The translations under genes were made by a program, and so were the position numbers. DNA of 64,000 bases from Microvelia longipes. Its lineage: Eukaryota > Arthropoda > Insecta > Hemiptera > Veliidae. The notes under the pieces were generated by a model, which saw only the letters and a list, made by a program, of their open reading frames with translations, had not been told where the DNA came from and did no database searches. Positions 1 through 11,444 of this stretch are shown in pieces (positions within the stretch are counted from its first letter, which is position 1; each line of letters starts with the position of its first letter). Where the stretch lies: positions 32,722,755 through 32,786,754 of the forward strand of contig JACMZG010001911.1 in the NCBI GenBank assembly GCA_018340805.1, written 5' to 3'.

Positions 1-95
1 TTGTTCGATTTCTAAAACTTTTTAAATGATACCTCTTTATAAAATTATTTTATATCAAGTAGGAAGTAATTTTTTTATTATAATATAATATAATT

Positions 96-227
96 GTCTT
101 TCCACTAATTTAAACTTCATTTTGCAGAGCCGGCTTTCATTATTGCTATATCATTATTGCCGAAATAATCCCATCATAGACGCTGAAAGCTGGCTCTGCA
201 AAATAAAGTTTAAATTAGTGGAAAGAC
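96..227. mobile_element. MITE-like palindrome (GTCTTTCCACT family)
   Basis: Two arms of about 44 bp (96-139 and 184-227) are near-perfect inverted repeats. They begin GTCTTTCCACTAATTTAAAC and surround a ~44-bp centre. There is no coding capacity. Similar termini (GTCTCTCCACTGGTG) occur at 53434-53700, and a half copy lies at 13855-13985, so this is probably one non-autonomous DNA-transposon family. No clear target duplication was identified. Confidence 0.6.
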
Positions 228-254
228 GTTGTTGTAGAAAATTAACCTACTACT

Positions 255-425
255 GAAGGTATAAAGGCAAATTGCCATTAAAATCCGAGATTAAATCGTA
301 CTCATCTGTTTCAGGCACATTTATGATGATCTAAGTGGTTTTCATCATGCTGTCTTTCTGTGCGTGTGTGTGTATCATATAGGTTACTCCCGCATTGTTC
401 ATGCTAGAGAGTTAAAGCTTGTACG
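255..425 (-). repeat. R1 dispersed repeat, fragment
   Basis: Reverse-oriented piece of the R1 family. It shows the landmarks 'tttcaggcac', 'aagtggttttcatcatgctgtc', a short GT-run and 'ctagagagttaaa' in order. The GT-run sits where other copies carry CA/GT tracts. Confidence 0.6.
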
Positions 426-1374
426 ACTAACAACATTTTATAAATGAAGTTCGAAAAATGGCTGCCGGATTTCTAAACTTGGAGCGGGAAGCCTGAAAAT
501 CGGGCAAAACACGAAGCGAAATTGAGCATATGTTCAATATGTTTTGTCCATTCCACTGCACAAGATTATGTTTATCACCTTAGTTTTTTTAGAAATTTTT
601 TATCTTTTTTACTTTCCTTAATTATACCGTAGGTATAAAGGAGATATACCTATGTATATCTCCTACCAACATATCTATACGATATGTAGCTGCCTACACT
701 CCCTAGGGACGGAAATAGTATTTACATTTCAAGTTAACAAGACTGTAAAAATAATTTACAAGGCGAGGAGTAGATAAAAAAATTTCAATTTGATATAAAA
801 TATGACGCATAAACAATAAAATGAGACCGAGGATATTCTATGGCAGGACATTTTTTGTGCTATAGTCCAATCTAAATCCGTTCGTTTATCTCTGATAAAC
901 CTTTGTAGCATTTACCTACATTTATTTTAAATCTTGGCTAATCCGTTATAATACAGATAAATTGCTATATTTTCTTAAATTAAAGCATCAGTCCGATGTT
1001 ATATATCAAACCGATATAGTTAATTTAGCGTGATATATGAGCCTTTTCTTTCAACCCTTTGGGTTCACCGACTCGGAAAATATACCAACATTTATTATTT
1101 TTCTTTTTCTCTTTTATATGAAAAGCTTTGTTTTCAAGAAAAATATTTTTAACTATCATATAATGTGGACGTCTAGAGCTTTATAACTTAAAGAGCGTTT
1201 AATTAAAGTTTCTTGCGTTTACAGTGATGAACCATAATAATTAATAAAAATAATTACAGGCATTCCGCTCTTAGCCGAGTAGCGACAAAGCCCCTACCTA
1301 CGTATATTGTTGTTATTTCGTATTATTAATTGTTTCATTAATTTTCCTCACCTACTACCGTAGTTAGAAGGAAA

Positions 1375-1530
1375 AGTTTTGAGTTCAGCCAAAAAATCCG
1401 AAACCGAGTTTCATCGTATCATAATTATCCGCTTCAGGCATTTTCATCACGTTCTGAGTGATTTTTATCATGCTGTCAGTCTGTCTGTACCTCACATAAA
1501 TCCCGCTGTTTTTATGCTCAAGAGTTAAAA
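1375..1530 (-). repeat. R1 dispersed repeat, fragment
   Basis: Reverse-oriented R1 fragment. The landmarks are 'ccgcttcaggcatttt', 'gagtgatttttatcatgctg' and 'ctcaagagttaaa'. The block between 431 and 1374 holds no gene or repeat that I can name. Confidence 0.6.
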
Positions 1531-1798
1531 CGTGACTCAAAATTCCGACTTAGGTATAAGTGTGCTACCCAGAACATTAATTTTTTTCCACTACAACCAC
1601 CTATTTTGCTGAGTCATCAAAAATAAAAAAAATTATTAAATATCAAAAATTTGACTGGTCAAATTGACATTTAATATAATTTTATATTTATAGGAAGTAA
1701 ATTGATCTATATAATTTTATTTTGATATTGGTCAACATTTTGATCATATTAACAGTTAAATTTTAAAATTTTCGTAACCCCCTGGACATCATATAGCC

Positions 1799-1915
1799 AC
1801 TGAATTCTGAGGCTGAAGTCGAGCGCAGCGAGACTAAAGTATTACCAACTTAGACGTTGGATGAACAATACATTCTGAGGACGAGTGTAGCGAGCCCCCA
1901 AGTTTTAACACCCTT
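1799..1915 (+). repeat. R2 repeat fragment (GAGGACGAGYGTAGCGAG motif)
   Basis: Two copies of the motif 'tgaggacgag.gtagcgag' (near 1810 and 1876) mark a fragment of the R2 family. Longer members of the family (8575-8780, 37118-37320) carry a 5S-rRNA-like segment. That segment is missing here. Confidence 0.5.
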
Positions 1916-1976
1916 GACTTTGGATAAAGCATTTATGATTCACCTAAAACCATACATATACTTGGAAAAACGTGGA

Positions 1977-2330
1977 CTAACGTCGAACTAATGCTGATAA
2001 TGAGATGAAACTTCGCACATATGTCAGTCTTATACATAGGTACCTGCGTGCCATATGTCAAATTAATCGCAACATTTTTCTGCATTTTATGATTTTTCGA
2101 AATTATTGCGGTGTCATTATTGTGGGTTATTGACATCATACATTTTTCCGGGTGGCAAAACTACAATAGACTGATTTTCGTACAAAGTTTCATCTCTCGT
2201 GCATAAATACACTGGGCAACAGTCAAACACAGATACAGTGAGACAACTTTGGGAAAACCACTAAGAAGGCCTTAAAAACACCTAAAACGGTTAATAACGG
2301 TGACATCCCGGTGTCGGATTTTTTTGCAAA
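1977..2330 (+). repeat. R1 dispersed repeat, near full length
   Basis: Nearly complete R1 copy. In order it shows 'aatgctgataatgagatg', 'gatttttcgaaa', 'tcattattgtgggttattgac', 'agtttcatctctcgtgcataaatac' and 'gaaggccttaaaaacacc'. The same blocks recur in the same order at 8948-9310, 32226-32490 and 39390-39780. No ORF is conserved between copies. Confidence 0.75.
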
Positions 2331-2456
2331 CACAATACTTTTTCTATGTAGCTACGGTATACAGGGCCGTGCGAAGGGGGGCGAATGAGGCAACTGCCCT
2401 GGGCGCTGACTACAGGGGGGCGCTAAGTTGAAAGAATCAATCTTCATAATATGTTT

Positions 2457-2458
2457 TT

Positions 2459-2517
<59 letters not shown>
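2457..2517. repeat. (TAA)n microsatellite
   Basis: About 20 perfect TAA/AAT units inside the hAT-like element. Confidence 0.95.
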
Positions 2518-2518
<1 letters not shown>

Positions 2519-2709
2519 GCCCGTTTTAGGGCCCTACAGGGTATTTGCCCTGCGGGCCGAATATTTCAAAAAAATATTACAAAATTAAAAATACTTTGAT
2601 TTTTTTCAGTCCTTGTTTATTAGATCCCGCAGATATGGTGTTAGTTCTAATACTTTTGATAAGCTTATTCTTGAATAAACATGTTTTGCCTTTTTTCGAA
2701 TAACAACTT

Positions 2710-2786
2710 AATTTTCTTATCTCTTTTTGAAACTTGATTATTATCAAAAGATAATAAATCAAGTTTCAAAAAGAGATAAGAAAATT
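2710..2786. repeat. Long AT-rich hairpin inside the hAT-like element
   Basis: Arms of about 35 nt, containing 'ttcttatctctttttgaaac' and its complement, flank a 4-nt loop with one bulge. It was probably generated within the transposon. Confidence 0.8.
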
Positions 2787-3415
2787 TAATTTACCTCGTT
2801 TTGAGTTTTTTGTTTAATTCATTATTGCACCTTTCAAAAATTCAAAAATCACCAGCGACTAAATTTTTGTAAACACTATTAGATATTTGTTTAAATTTAC
2901 CTAATCTAGTCGCCCGGAGACTAAAATCTTCGGTAACTACCGACAAAAAATAAACAAACTCCTCCCCAGCGGCTATAGCTTTTTTAGTCACTCTCCTCAT
3001 TACATAAGAGACTTAAAATCATGACTGCGATTAAAATTACCAGCGTCAGCGACTATTAAGTCGCCCTGTGTAATCGAGCGTTAATAAACATATCTGAAAA
3101 ATTACATTGGTTTAAACCCGTGTTTATATTTTAATACATGAACTTTATTTATTTAAAATGTTTTTTTTTATCAAACAAAAATTGTAAAATAATGTAAATA
3201 TATTCCTAAACAGAAAATATAGACACGCCATTTGTTATTGTTTAAACAAAGGACGTCTATGTTACTGTAAACGTTAACAGTAGCGCAAAACAAACGTTTA
3301 CGCCATGTTTTGCGGAAAAAACTGAAAGCCTACCAAATTTAAAATTTATCAAGGAGGCGTCATTTGCAAGTCCGCCCTAGGCGCATTTTTATCTCCGCAC
3401 AGCCCTGACGGTATG

Positions 3416-4690
3416 AATGAGGAATGGAAATGTATTGATCCAAAAAAACTGTGAACAACTTTTTTTTTGTCTAAAACGGATTTTGAGCAAAAAATTGTAT
3501 GGTTATAAATGTTGGCCGCGATTAAATATTTTGTTTAAAAAAATCATTTGAATGAAAAAAATATTTTGTTTATAATGTTGGTAAAACGAAATTTTGTAGT
3601 GTAAAAACAACTTAGTAATTCCTAGTAAGGAGTTTTATCTCCGTAAGGAAATAATCCTTATTTCGTTATCGTACCAAAATTTTAAAGTATAAGACAAAAA
3701 TATAAAAAGAAAACAGTAGTTTGATAATTTAATATAAATTGGCTAGAAGTTATAAAAAAATTGTGTGTACTGTGAATAGTTTGTGTACATTTACAAGGGT
3801 AAAACAAAATGGCTCCGCCCATTGCAAAATTTGAGCTAACTACTTGAAAGAAATAATGTGAATAGCATGCCTAGCTAGACAAAAATTAGTTCCCAACTTG
3901 GATTCAAAGAATTCAAAAATAACTACTATAAAGTATACATTTTATAATAAACGTTTATTTCATTCAATCAATTTCAACTTCAATCAAAGAACAATCCAAC
4001 TAATATTTAATTTTATAATAAATAAATATTTACATCGTATACCTAAAATACTCCAACTCACGCGCTTAAAATAAAAGTTCTAGAGTGAAACAAGGGATAC
4101 ATGCGTCGATTGTCCAGTGAATGGAAAACAAAGTCAAATATTTAGATTTGCCTGTCTTTAAATGCGTAATGATATAAATCAGAGAGGAAATGGTTTACGT
4201 CAATTGAGAATATATGGCTCACAGTGTAGATACTGGTTATAAATATCTACGTTTGAGTTTTAGGAAATAAATTAGCCTACTCTATAAATATTTCATTAGA
4301 AATAAATTATACTGCAGATTATTACTTGTTATGAATCGATTTCTCATAACGGCCAAAAGATATACAAAAGAATTTGGAATGTTACATATTGAAACAAGAC
4401 TATCAAAAGACCTACATTTTAATCTATTCAAAAACAATCAAAGCTTCTTTAATTTTACAATACACCTCTGTTGAGTCAAGTATAGTATTCAAAGCGCCCT
4501 AATTTAGTTAGGTAGTCTGAACCCGCATTGCTTATAAGTATTGATGAATATGCATTAATGTTGTACGTACGTGGGTAAGAAAAATTCAGAATTTTCTTTA
4601 AGAAAATTCATTAAAGATCTTGAATATACTTAGCATTTAATTCGAGAATTGTCTAGTTTCGTCCCGAGCAGGATTATGACAAAAAGATAT
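3416..4690. other. Intergenic, no recognisable feature
   Basis: AT-rich sequence in which I see no gene, RNA or repeat structure. Confidence 0.5.
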
Positions 4691-5118
4691 GGTTACATCT
4701 ATGGTCGAGTTCCTTCACATCCATAGTCAAGTTCTTCCGCATCCATAGTCAAGTTCTTCCACATCCATGGTCAAGCTCTTCCACATCCATGGTCAAGTTC
4801 TAACACATCCAGGATTGAGTTCTAACACATCCATGGTCGAGTTCATTCACATCCATGGTCCAGTTCCGTAACATCCATAGTCAAGTTCTTCCACATCATG
4901 GTCCACATCCATGGTCAAGTTCTAACACATCCAGGATCGAGTTTTTTTACATCCATGGTCGAGTTCTTTTACATCCATGATCCAGTTCCTTCACATCCAT
5001 GGTCGAGACACTTTATTATGACTTCATAATCAAACCCTCAGAAGTTAAATAATTTGGTTCTTTCAGCTTTCATATCCATGGTCGAGTCCTTCCACATTCA
5101 CGGTTGAGTTTCGTCACG
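4691..5118. repeat. 22-bp minisatellite (CATCCATGGTCRAGTTC)
   Basis: About 14-15 tandem copies of a ~22-bp unit with core CATCCATGGTC(A/G)AGTTC run from 4691 to about 5010. After a ~60-bp gap two degenerate units follow at 5069-5118. Units vary by point changes (CATAGTC, CAGGATT) and one partial duplication near 4895. The period is not a multiple of three and no ORF spans it, so it is not a coding repeat. Confidence 0.9.
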
Positions 5119-6359
5119 AGATTTTTTCCAATGATCACTTCCGTTACAAGAAACAGGTATACAAAACGCTAAGGAACCTCATGTAAAGAGAATATACTAA
5201 CATATATGAAGAAACAAGTACAGTTCAAATATAATCAAATATAATTTCATGATATTTAATTTACTCAAAAAATTTGAAACCAATTTTTTTTGCTTCATTT
5301 TACTGACTTATCTTTTAGCGGCACTAATGTAAGCGGAAAGAAAAAAAATTACTGAAACTTGATAGAGAATGAGAGACAACATTTTGTTTATAATTATATT
5401 TGAGTTACAAGTTTTACTCTTACGCGTTTTATTTACCATCTGGTGATTTTAATAATTTTGTGCTGTAATCCACATGAGATTCATACAGGATTATAATTTT
5501 GCACATACTAGAAAATGGTTTAATCCTTTGTTCTAATAAATGGTTATAACCAGATGGTAAGAAGAGGTTTCGTTTTGTCCAATCGCATGACCTGGTGGTC
5601 GGTGCGAGTACTTTACATAAGAAAGATACAATATAATTTATTCGTATGATTAAAAATCCTTAAATACATCACTACTCTGGCTTCAGCAGAGATATGGTTT
5701 CAATTTAATTTATTTAAAGCACACTATACCCCTAGGTGCGTCTAATAATAGATTTATATTATCCTGATAATAGAAATAATCTATGAATAATTTAATAATA
5801 GCGTATTCAGAAACAAGCGAGAAAAATATCTCAACATTGAATAATACATAACAGTTACGTCATTCATGTATCGATTTATTTACTATTTTCAAATTTTATT
5901 TCTCCTTTTTCATACCTTTTTTTACATCAATTTATTAAAAAATACCTTTTAGTAAAAAGATAAAAATGTGAGGCTATAGGTGCTAATATTAGTAATACTT
6001 CCACGTGGGCTTTGTTTCAATGAATTTTTTAAAAGATCTTTATTTGTAAAACAAAACAATAATGGGTCCTCTCAAGAGTTTAAAATAAAAGTATAAAAAT
6101 AAATTAATAAAAAAGGGGTCGAAACTTTTATTAAAAATTGTTTTTGAATTAATAATGCACCTGATACTTATTTTTAAACATGGTTGTAAAGACCCTGAAA
6201 AGTAAATTGTTAATTTTTTTGCCAAAAATGTTTGGTCACGTATGTATAAGGAAGTTTTCCCGATGCAATTCAAGAGAAAGGTGTTGTAAACATGAATGTT
6301 ACAATTCTGTTTAATTTATCCAAGTATGTCCAGGGCATAACAAATATATTTCTGGCTAG
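5119..6359. other. Intergenic, no recognisable feature
   Basis: AT-rich sequence with no supported gene or named repeat. Confidence 0.5.
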
Positions 6360-6755
6360 GAGGTCCGCCAGTTCTGGCAATTTGCCAGCAAGAAAATTGC
6401 TTTCTTGCGTATCAATCCAACTTTTGCTTAAGTTTTCGTAATTTGTTTAATAACCTGAGAAGTAGCGTCACAGCTTATTATTTATTTTTTTCGAATTTTT
6501 CAAGGAAAATGCGCATATTTATGCCAATAGATTATACATTGTACGAAACAACATTATTTGCACTTACTTAAAGCTCATTTTAGGCTAACTTTTAGCGCAT
6601 TTTCTTTGAAGAAATCGATAAAATTAAATAATTAGTTGTGACGCTATTTCTTAGGTAATAAACAAATACCGACAACTTAAGCAAAAAATTGGATTGATAG
6701 GCAAGAACGCTCGCATTTGATAGAATGCAATTTGCTGGCGGCAAGCCAAGGAGAA
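6360..6755. mobile_element. Fold-back (MITE-like) element
   Basis: Two diverged inverted arms of ~150 bp face each other. The left arm has 'ccagcaag', 'tatcaatccaacttttgctt', 'gagaagtagcgtcac' and 'aaaatgcgcata'. The right arm has the complements in reverse order: 'gcgcattttctttgaaga', 'gtgacgctatttctt', 'aagcaaaaaattggattgat' and 'tttgctggcgg'. The centre is ~100 bp and non-coding. This is the architecture of a non-autonomous fold-back DNA element. Confidence 0.7.
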
Positions 6756-8570
6756 GAAGCTGATGATTGGCTCACAGTTTGAATAAGGCCCTTTAGTATT
6801 TCAAACCTAGCAACTTCACTTTGAAACGCCAATGACCGTCTCCACCCTAAACGGACATGACTTGGCGGGACAGAAAAGTAGATTTTTCTACTTTTTTGGA
6901 CCAAAGACTTGGCGGGGAGTTTTTTTTACCACGTAATCCGTTTTTGGTAAAATACATTATATTACAGTCGTTCGAAAGAGATAATAAACCATTTGATATC
7001 ATTGACACTTGATTAAAATGACGCCATAACAAAACTCTTCGACTTTGCCGCAGAAGTTAAATAATTATGTTCCTTCAGCTTTCAACATACAAAACTAACT
7101 GCTCTGGGATAATAATAGCAATCTTTACTCCCTTTTTGCACAAATCAATAAATAAAATAATAGATAATTTATTATCTATTATTTAAACATTTTAAATAAT
7201 ATAATCAATAAATGTTCTTACTTCCCTAGAAAAAAGGACACTTAATTATAAGCATACAATGGAGATATAATTAGTTTTAGTGCGAATATGGTATTTAGCT
7301 CATTGTTGCGTAGATGTCAATGATTTATCTCGAATGAGAATGACATTAACTAGTCTAAGCAAACACTACCCCGTAGGACCGAGCCTTCTAGCTCTGAAGA
7401 ACAGATATAATGTGTTTCTAGAGACCCTTCAAAGTAATTGATTGATTGCCTTTTCTTTTACATTACTATATCTCAATAGAACTTTATCGATTTTTAATAA
7501 CAGTCAATTTAGTTTTTTAATCCCTTTGCCAATTTAATCCTGCCTATATTTTTTCTTATTCTGGAATAATACTTTCTTAAAAAGGTTTATTGAGAAGTTT
7601 ATGCTAAGCATGACTTCAATAGTTTCACTGATTTATTGGATCTTATGATTGAAAAAAATATAAGTAATAAATTAAAGAGTTCTACAAATAATTCTTAAAA
7701 GAGCCACGTAGGTTTTAAAAAATGTATTGTGTTCATTTAAGAAATTCGTTTAATAAAAGAAATAAAACCGATCGAGTTGAAATCTAATAAAAAGGTACGC
7801 TATAACTTGTGAATCGATTTTCTTAATAATTACATATTGATATTGGTCGCTAATTTAAATATATTAAGTTTTGAATTCTTAAACTTTCACGGCCTATAAA
7901 TTTTAATTTTGTTACTGTATTTTGACGTTCCACCTATCACCAGATATGAAAAACATTAAGAACTCTAGTAGTAACAATTCCATAGAGTCATAATACACAG
8001 GGGGTTAGCGGTCTATTCTGTCCCGCTAACCCAACAGCATTTTTATAAGTTCATGTAGCGTTGAACATAGGGTCCCCTGCCATGACTTGAGTTTCATCTA
8101 TTGATTGATAGGTTAACGAAAAGAGTAATACGAGGGGCTATTAATGTGACACATCAAGACTCAGGAGCTGCACAATGAGTCAGGCCGCACTAATTCTAAC
8201 GTAAACTGAATGAAAACGAGTTGTCATAATTTAATAGGAGTGGTTAGTAAACAAACTTTCACATTATTTCAGCATTCTAGAATGTATGTAATAGAAGATC
8301 TTGGTACCATACTCATATGGACTGATATGTAATATTATTAGCATATTATCATGTAATGCGTTTTCATTTGTTATACCGATAAAATAGCTATTTAACTTAG
8401 CGGTATAAGCAAATATATATATATTTATTAGTTCGACAAATATTATTGATGAACGGAGCAATTTTTTTTCTTTTATAAGTTAAGTACACGTAATTGATAA
8501 AAATAAGTCCACAGTTGATAAAACCAAAAGTGACTGAAAAATTGAACACTATCGAACCAAATCTGGTAGG
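6756..8570. other. Intergenic, no recognisable feature
   Basis: AT-rich sequence. A short AT palindrome near 7158-7185 is the only structure noted. Confidence 0.45.
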
Positions 8571-8574
8571 AGGT

Positions 8575-8780
8575 ACCTTCGATCTTCTCCTCATCACATT
8601 GGATTCGCTACGCTCATCCTGCCTGCTTGGGACTCGCTTCACTCGTCCACAGAATATACAATGCACCAAATTTATACTGCAGCATGTCTTGGGACTCGCT
8701 TGCTCGTCCTCAGATAGTAAATGCATCTGTTTCATTCTCTGCTGTCACCCATCCAACTCTGACCACGCTCAAAGCAGATA
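8575..8780 (-). mobile_element. 5S-rRNA-related SINE-like repeat (R2)
   Basis: On the minus strand the copy opens with a segment (8735-8776) resembling the 3' half of 5S rRNA: GAGTTGGATGGGTGACAGC corresponds to the conserved 5S box C region. It is followed by 'ctgaggacgagcaagcgagtc' blocks repeated at about 60-bp spacing. The same order occurs at 37118-37320 and 55200-55390. The family is therefore probably transcribed from a 5S-type internal promoter, as in 5S-derived SINEs. Confidence 0.6.
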
Positions 8781-8947
8781 ATTTTTATGATACAACAAAA
8801 ATCATAGATATACTTGTTGTATTGAGACAAAACTTAGTGTACTTATTTATTACGTACAGTTATATATTTGTATCAAATTATACTCAATTAGATTTTTTCC
8901 CGATTTTTTCAAAATTTAAAAAAAATACATAAATAATTCGATAAAAA

Positions 8948-9310
8948 TTGAACTAATGCTGATAATGAGATGAAGCATGGCACATATGTTAGACCAATGG
9001 CTACATGTGTGCCAAATCCTACTCCGATCCCATCATTTTTCAACGTATAATGATTTTTCGAAATTTCGCCAAGTCATTATTGCGGGTTAATGAAGTAAAA
9101 AAAAATATTTTACAAATTGCACAACTACAGTGATAATCTGATTTTCTTACAAAGTTTCAACTCTCTAGGATAAATAAAATAGGAGATACGATGATAATAG
9201 ACACACACACATAAGGACAGACAACTTTATGAAAACCACTCAGGAGGCCTTAAAAACACCTGAAACGGATAATTCCAGAGACATCACGGTTTCGAAGCTT
9301 GGTTGAACAA
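8948..9310 (+). repeat. R1 dispersed repeat, near full length
   Basis: Full-order R1 copy. It runs from 'aatgctgataatgagatg' through 'tcattattgcgggttaatga', 'acaaagtttcaactctc' and a short (CA)n to 'aggaggccttaaaaacacc'. Non-coding. Confidence 0.75.
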
Positions 9311-9894
9311 TGCTTTTATTGTGTATTATCAAGAGACATAATGATTCATAGTAACAGTGAAATATAATCGGTTCTATATGATAGAAATAAGATACGAAAC
9401 TAAAAGGCATTAAACAAAAGTTAAAAGCTAAATAACGAAACAATGATATTAAGACCGATTTTGGCAAAAATAAGTAGTAAATGGATACGGGTAGACACTT
9501 TGAACATAATGCAGGAATAAGGAAGTCGACATAAGAGGAAACTTTTTATTCTATAGGAATAAACAAAAGAAAAATGTCCTTTTAATAGCTGAGGTATAAA
9601 ATTTCTGTAAATATCCAGCTAAAATATTGAACCTAAGTATCTAAAAGCAAGAGAAAATTAGTTTTCCGGGGTTAACGACTCAACCTACTTTGGGAAGTGA
9701 CATAATCTTTAAACTAAAAACATCGGTAGTTCAATGTTTGCAAGTATACAGTGCATATTGTAAAATTGATAACAAAGAAAACTTGTTTGTTTCTTGCTCT
9801 TATGTTAAAAATGTACAGTGTTGTTCTTGATTCAGAAGAAAAAGAATTGTCAGAAACCGAAAGCTGTAGACGTATATTAAACCAAATAAATAAA

Positions 9895-10095
9895 GTATAT
9901 ATCAATATCAAATATGCAGCTATTAGGTATCCAACCGTAGAAGTATATCAATATCAAATATATATAATATCCAACTATTAGATATATGTTATATTTGCTT
10001 ATAAGTATAGTTATGTTATATATCCTGTATTAGTATATCAAATACATCAAATGAATATAATATCCAGCTGTTATATATCCAGCCGCAGAAGCCTA
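9895..10095. repeat. Degenerate tandem repeat (ATATCAATATCAAATAT...CCAGC)
   Basis: Units such as 'tatcaatatcaaatat' followed by 'tatccaac' or 'tatccagc' recur several times with spacing of about 55-70 bp. Copies are degenerate and AT-rich. Confidence 0.6.
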
Positions 10096-11085
10096 TAAAA
10101 AAGGAATTAATTTGAAAACTGCTAGAATTTATATTTGGATAATTTATTTGAATATCACTTTTTAAATAAAAAAATTCTAGATAAGAGTTGAGCTACATAG
10201 AAAGTATTTAACTTTCAGACCGATGTAAAAAATTTTCCAGACAATTTCTTTTGAAAGCTGTGAGAGAGATGAAGACAGATTTAATTATACTTCTCTCACT
10301 CCCTTCATTTCACTTAATATTTAAATTAATTCATTTTCTTTCCATCTAGCGTCAGCTCGTAATCTCTCTAGATTTTTTTACAGCCCCTTTCAGTACTAAA
10401 CATCTAGGGGTGACAATATTTTAATACCAAAGAGAATTTATTTAACATTCTTATTCAACTAGATACGTTTATTTCTATTTTGTGGATTTTCTTTATAAAA
10501 AATATATTTAGTAATAAATTATTCCTTTACAAAGTTAATTTACCTGATAAACTTATTAAGTTTACATCATTTAATGAATAAATTACAATAGAAATTAGTT
10601 TTTAAAAATAATTGTTTTAAAAGCTTTTATTAATCGATACAAACTTGAAAGTTAAACACTTAGAACTTATGATGGTTAACAGATGTAGCACATAAATTCC
10701 TGTTTAGTATAAACCAACTTTACTTTAAGGAAAATTAATAAATAACTTCGTGATGGTGAATAAATTAATTATTGAATACTTAAGGAAAAGTATTAAAATA
10801 AGTACATCTTACATAAGTACATAAATCTTAGGGTATAATAAATTCTTGTGTATTAAATTCTGAAGAATTTATCATTATTTTGTAGTATTTAGTATTATTT
10901 ATTTGACAAGCATGAAAACTTCTGTTAAATTAGGAACATTTTCTATTATTGATACGAATGTAAGTTATAGATTTAGAGTTGTATAGGTGATGGGGTAGAG
11001 GTTTAGAGTCCAGGGTATAGGGTGTAGGGTTGGCGTTCTGACAGACGATGTACGGGGATACTATGACGGAGAGAAGCGACATAAA
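10096..11085. other. Intergenic; short degenerate GGGT-rich patch
   Basis: Mostly featureless AT-rich sequence. At about 10990-11035 lies an isolated GC-richer patch with 'gggtatagggtgtagggt', which looks like degenerate telomere-type repeats but is too short to call. Confidence 0.4.
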
Positions 11086-11203
<118 letters not shown>

Positions 11204-11382
11204 ATATTATTCAATGTTTTCAAATTAGTTTTATATCTTTCAATTTCATTGTATATTTTTTATATATTATGATTTTATTTATAAGTTTATTGTTTAAAAA
11301 ATTAATGTTATGTAATTTATTATTTTTATATATTTTTTATAGGTTTTATTTTTTTCACAAATTTGTTGCGGGATTAGGTTAT

Positions 11383-11444
11383 GTAAAAATTTGGGGGGGG
11401 GGGCTGAAGCCCCCCCAGCCCCCACCCCCCTGGCTACGCCACTG
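11383..11444. mobile_element. Single DNA-transposon end (CAGTGGCGTAGCCAGG type)
   Basis: Read on the minus strand the segment starts CAGTGGCGTAGCCAGGGGGG and continues into G-rich and C-rich runs flanking CTTCAG. Such termini are common at ends of hAT-like elements. I find no matching opposite end nearby, so this is probably a truncated or solo end. Confidence 0.5.

Larger units (their letters stand above)
2362..3407. mobile_element. Non-autonomous hAT-like DNA transposon
   Basis: The ends are imperfect terminal inverted repeats, CAGGGCCGTGCGAAGG on the left and CAGGGCTGTGCGGAGA on the right when reverse complemented. The element is flanked by ACGGTATA (2354-2361) and ACGGTATG (3408-3415), an 8-bp target duplication with one mismatch. 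An 8-bp duplication with CAGGG-type ends is typical of the hAT superfamily. The 1,046-bp interior has no transposase ORF. It holds a (TAA)n tract and an AT-rich hairpin, so the element would depend on a transposase supplied elsewhere. Confidence 0.75.

Noticed and set aside
8397..8735. 112-codon minus-strand ORF and overlapping plus-strand ORFs
   Set aside because: They run through the 5S-related repeat (8575-8780); the open frames are a by-product of the repeat.
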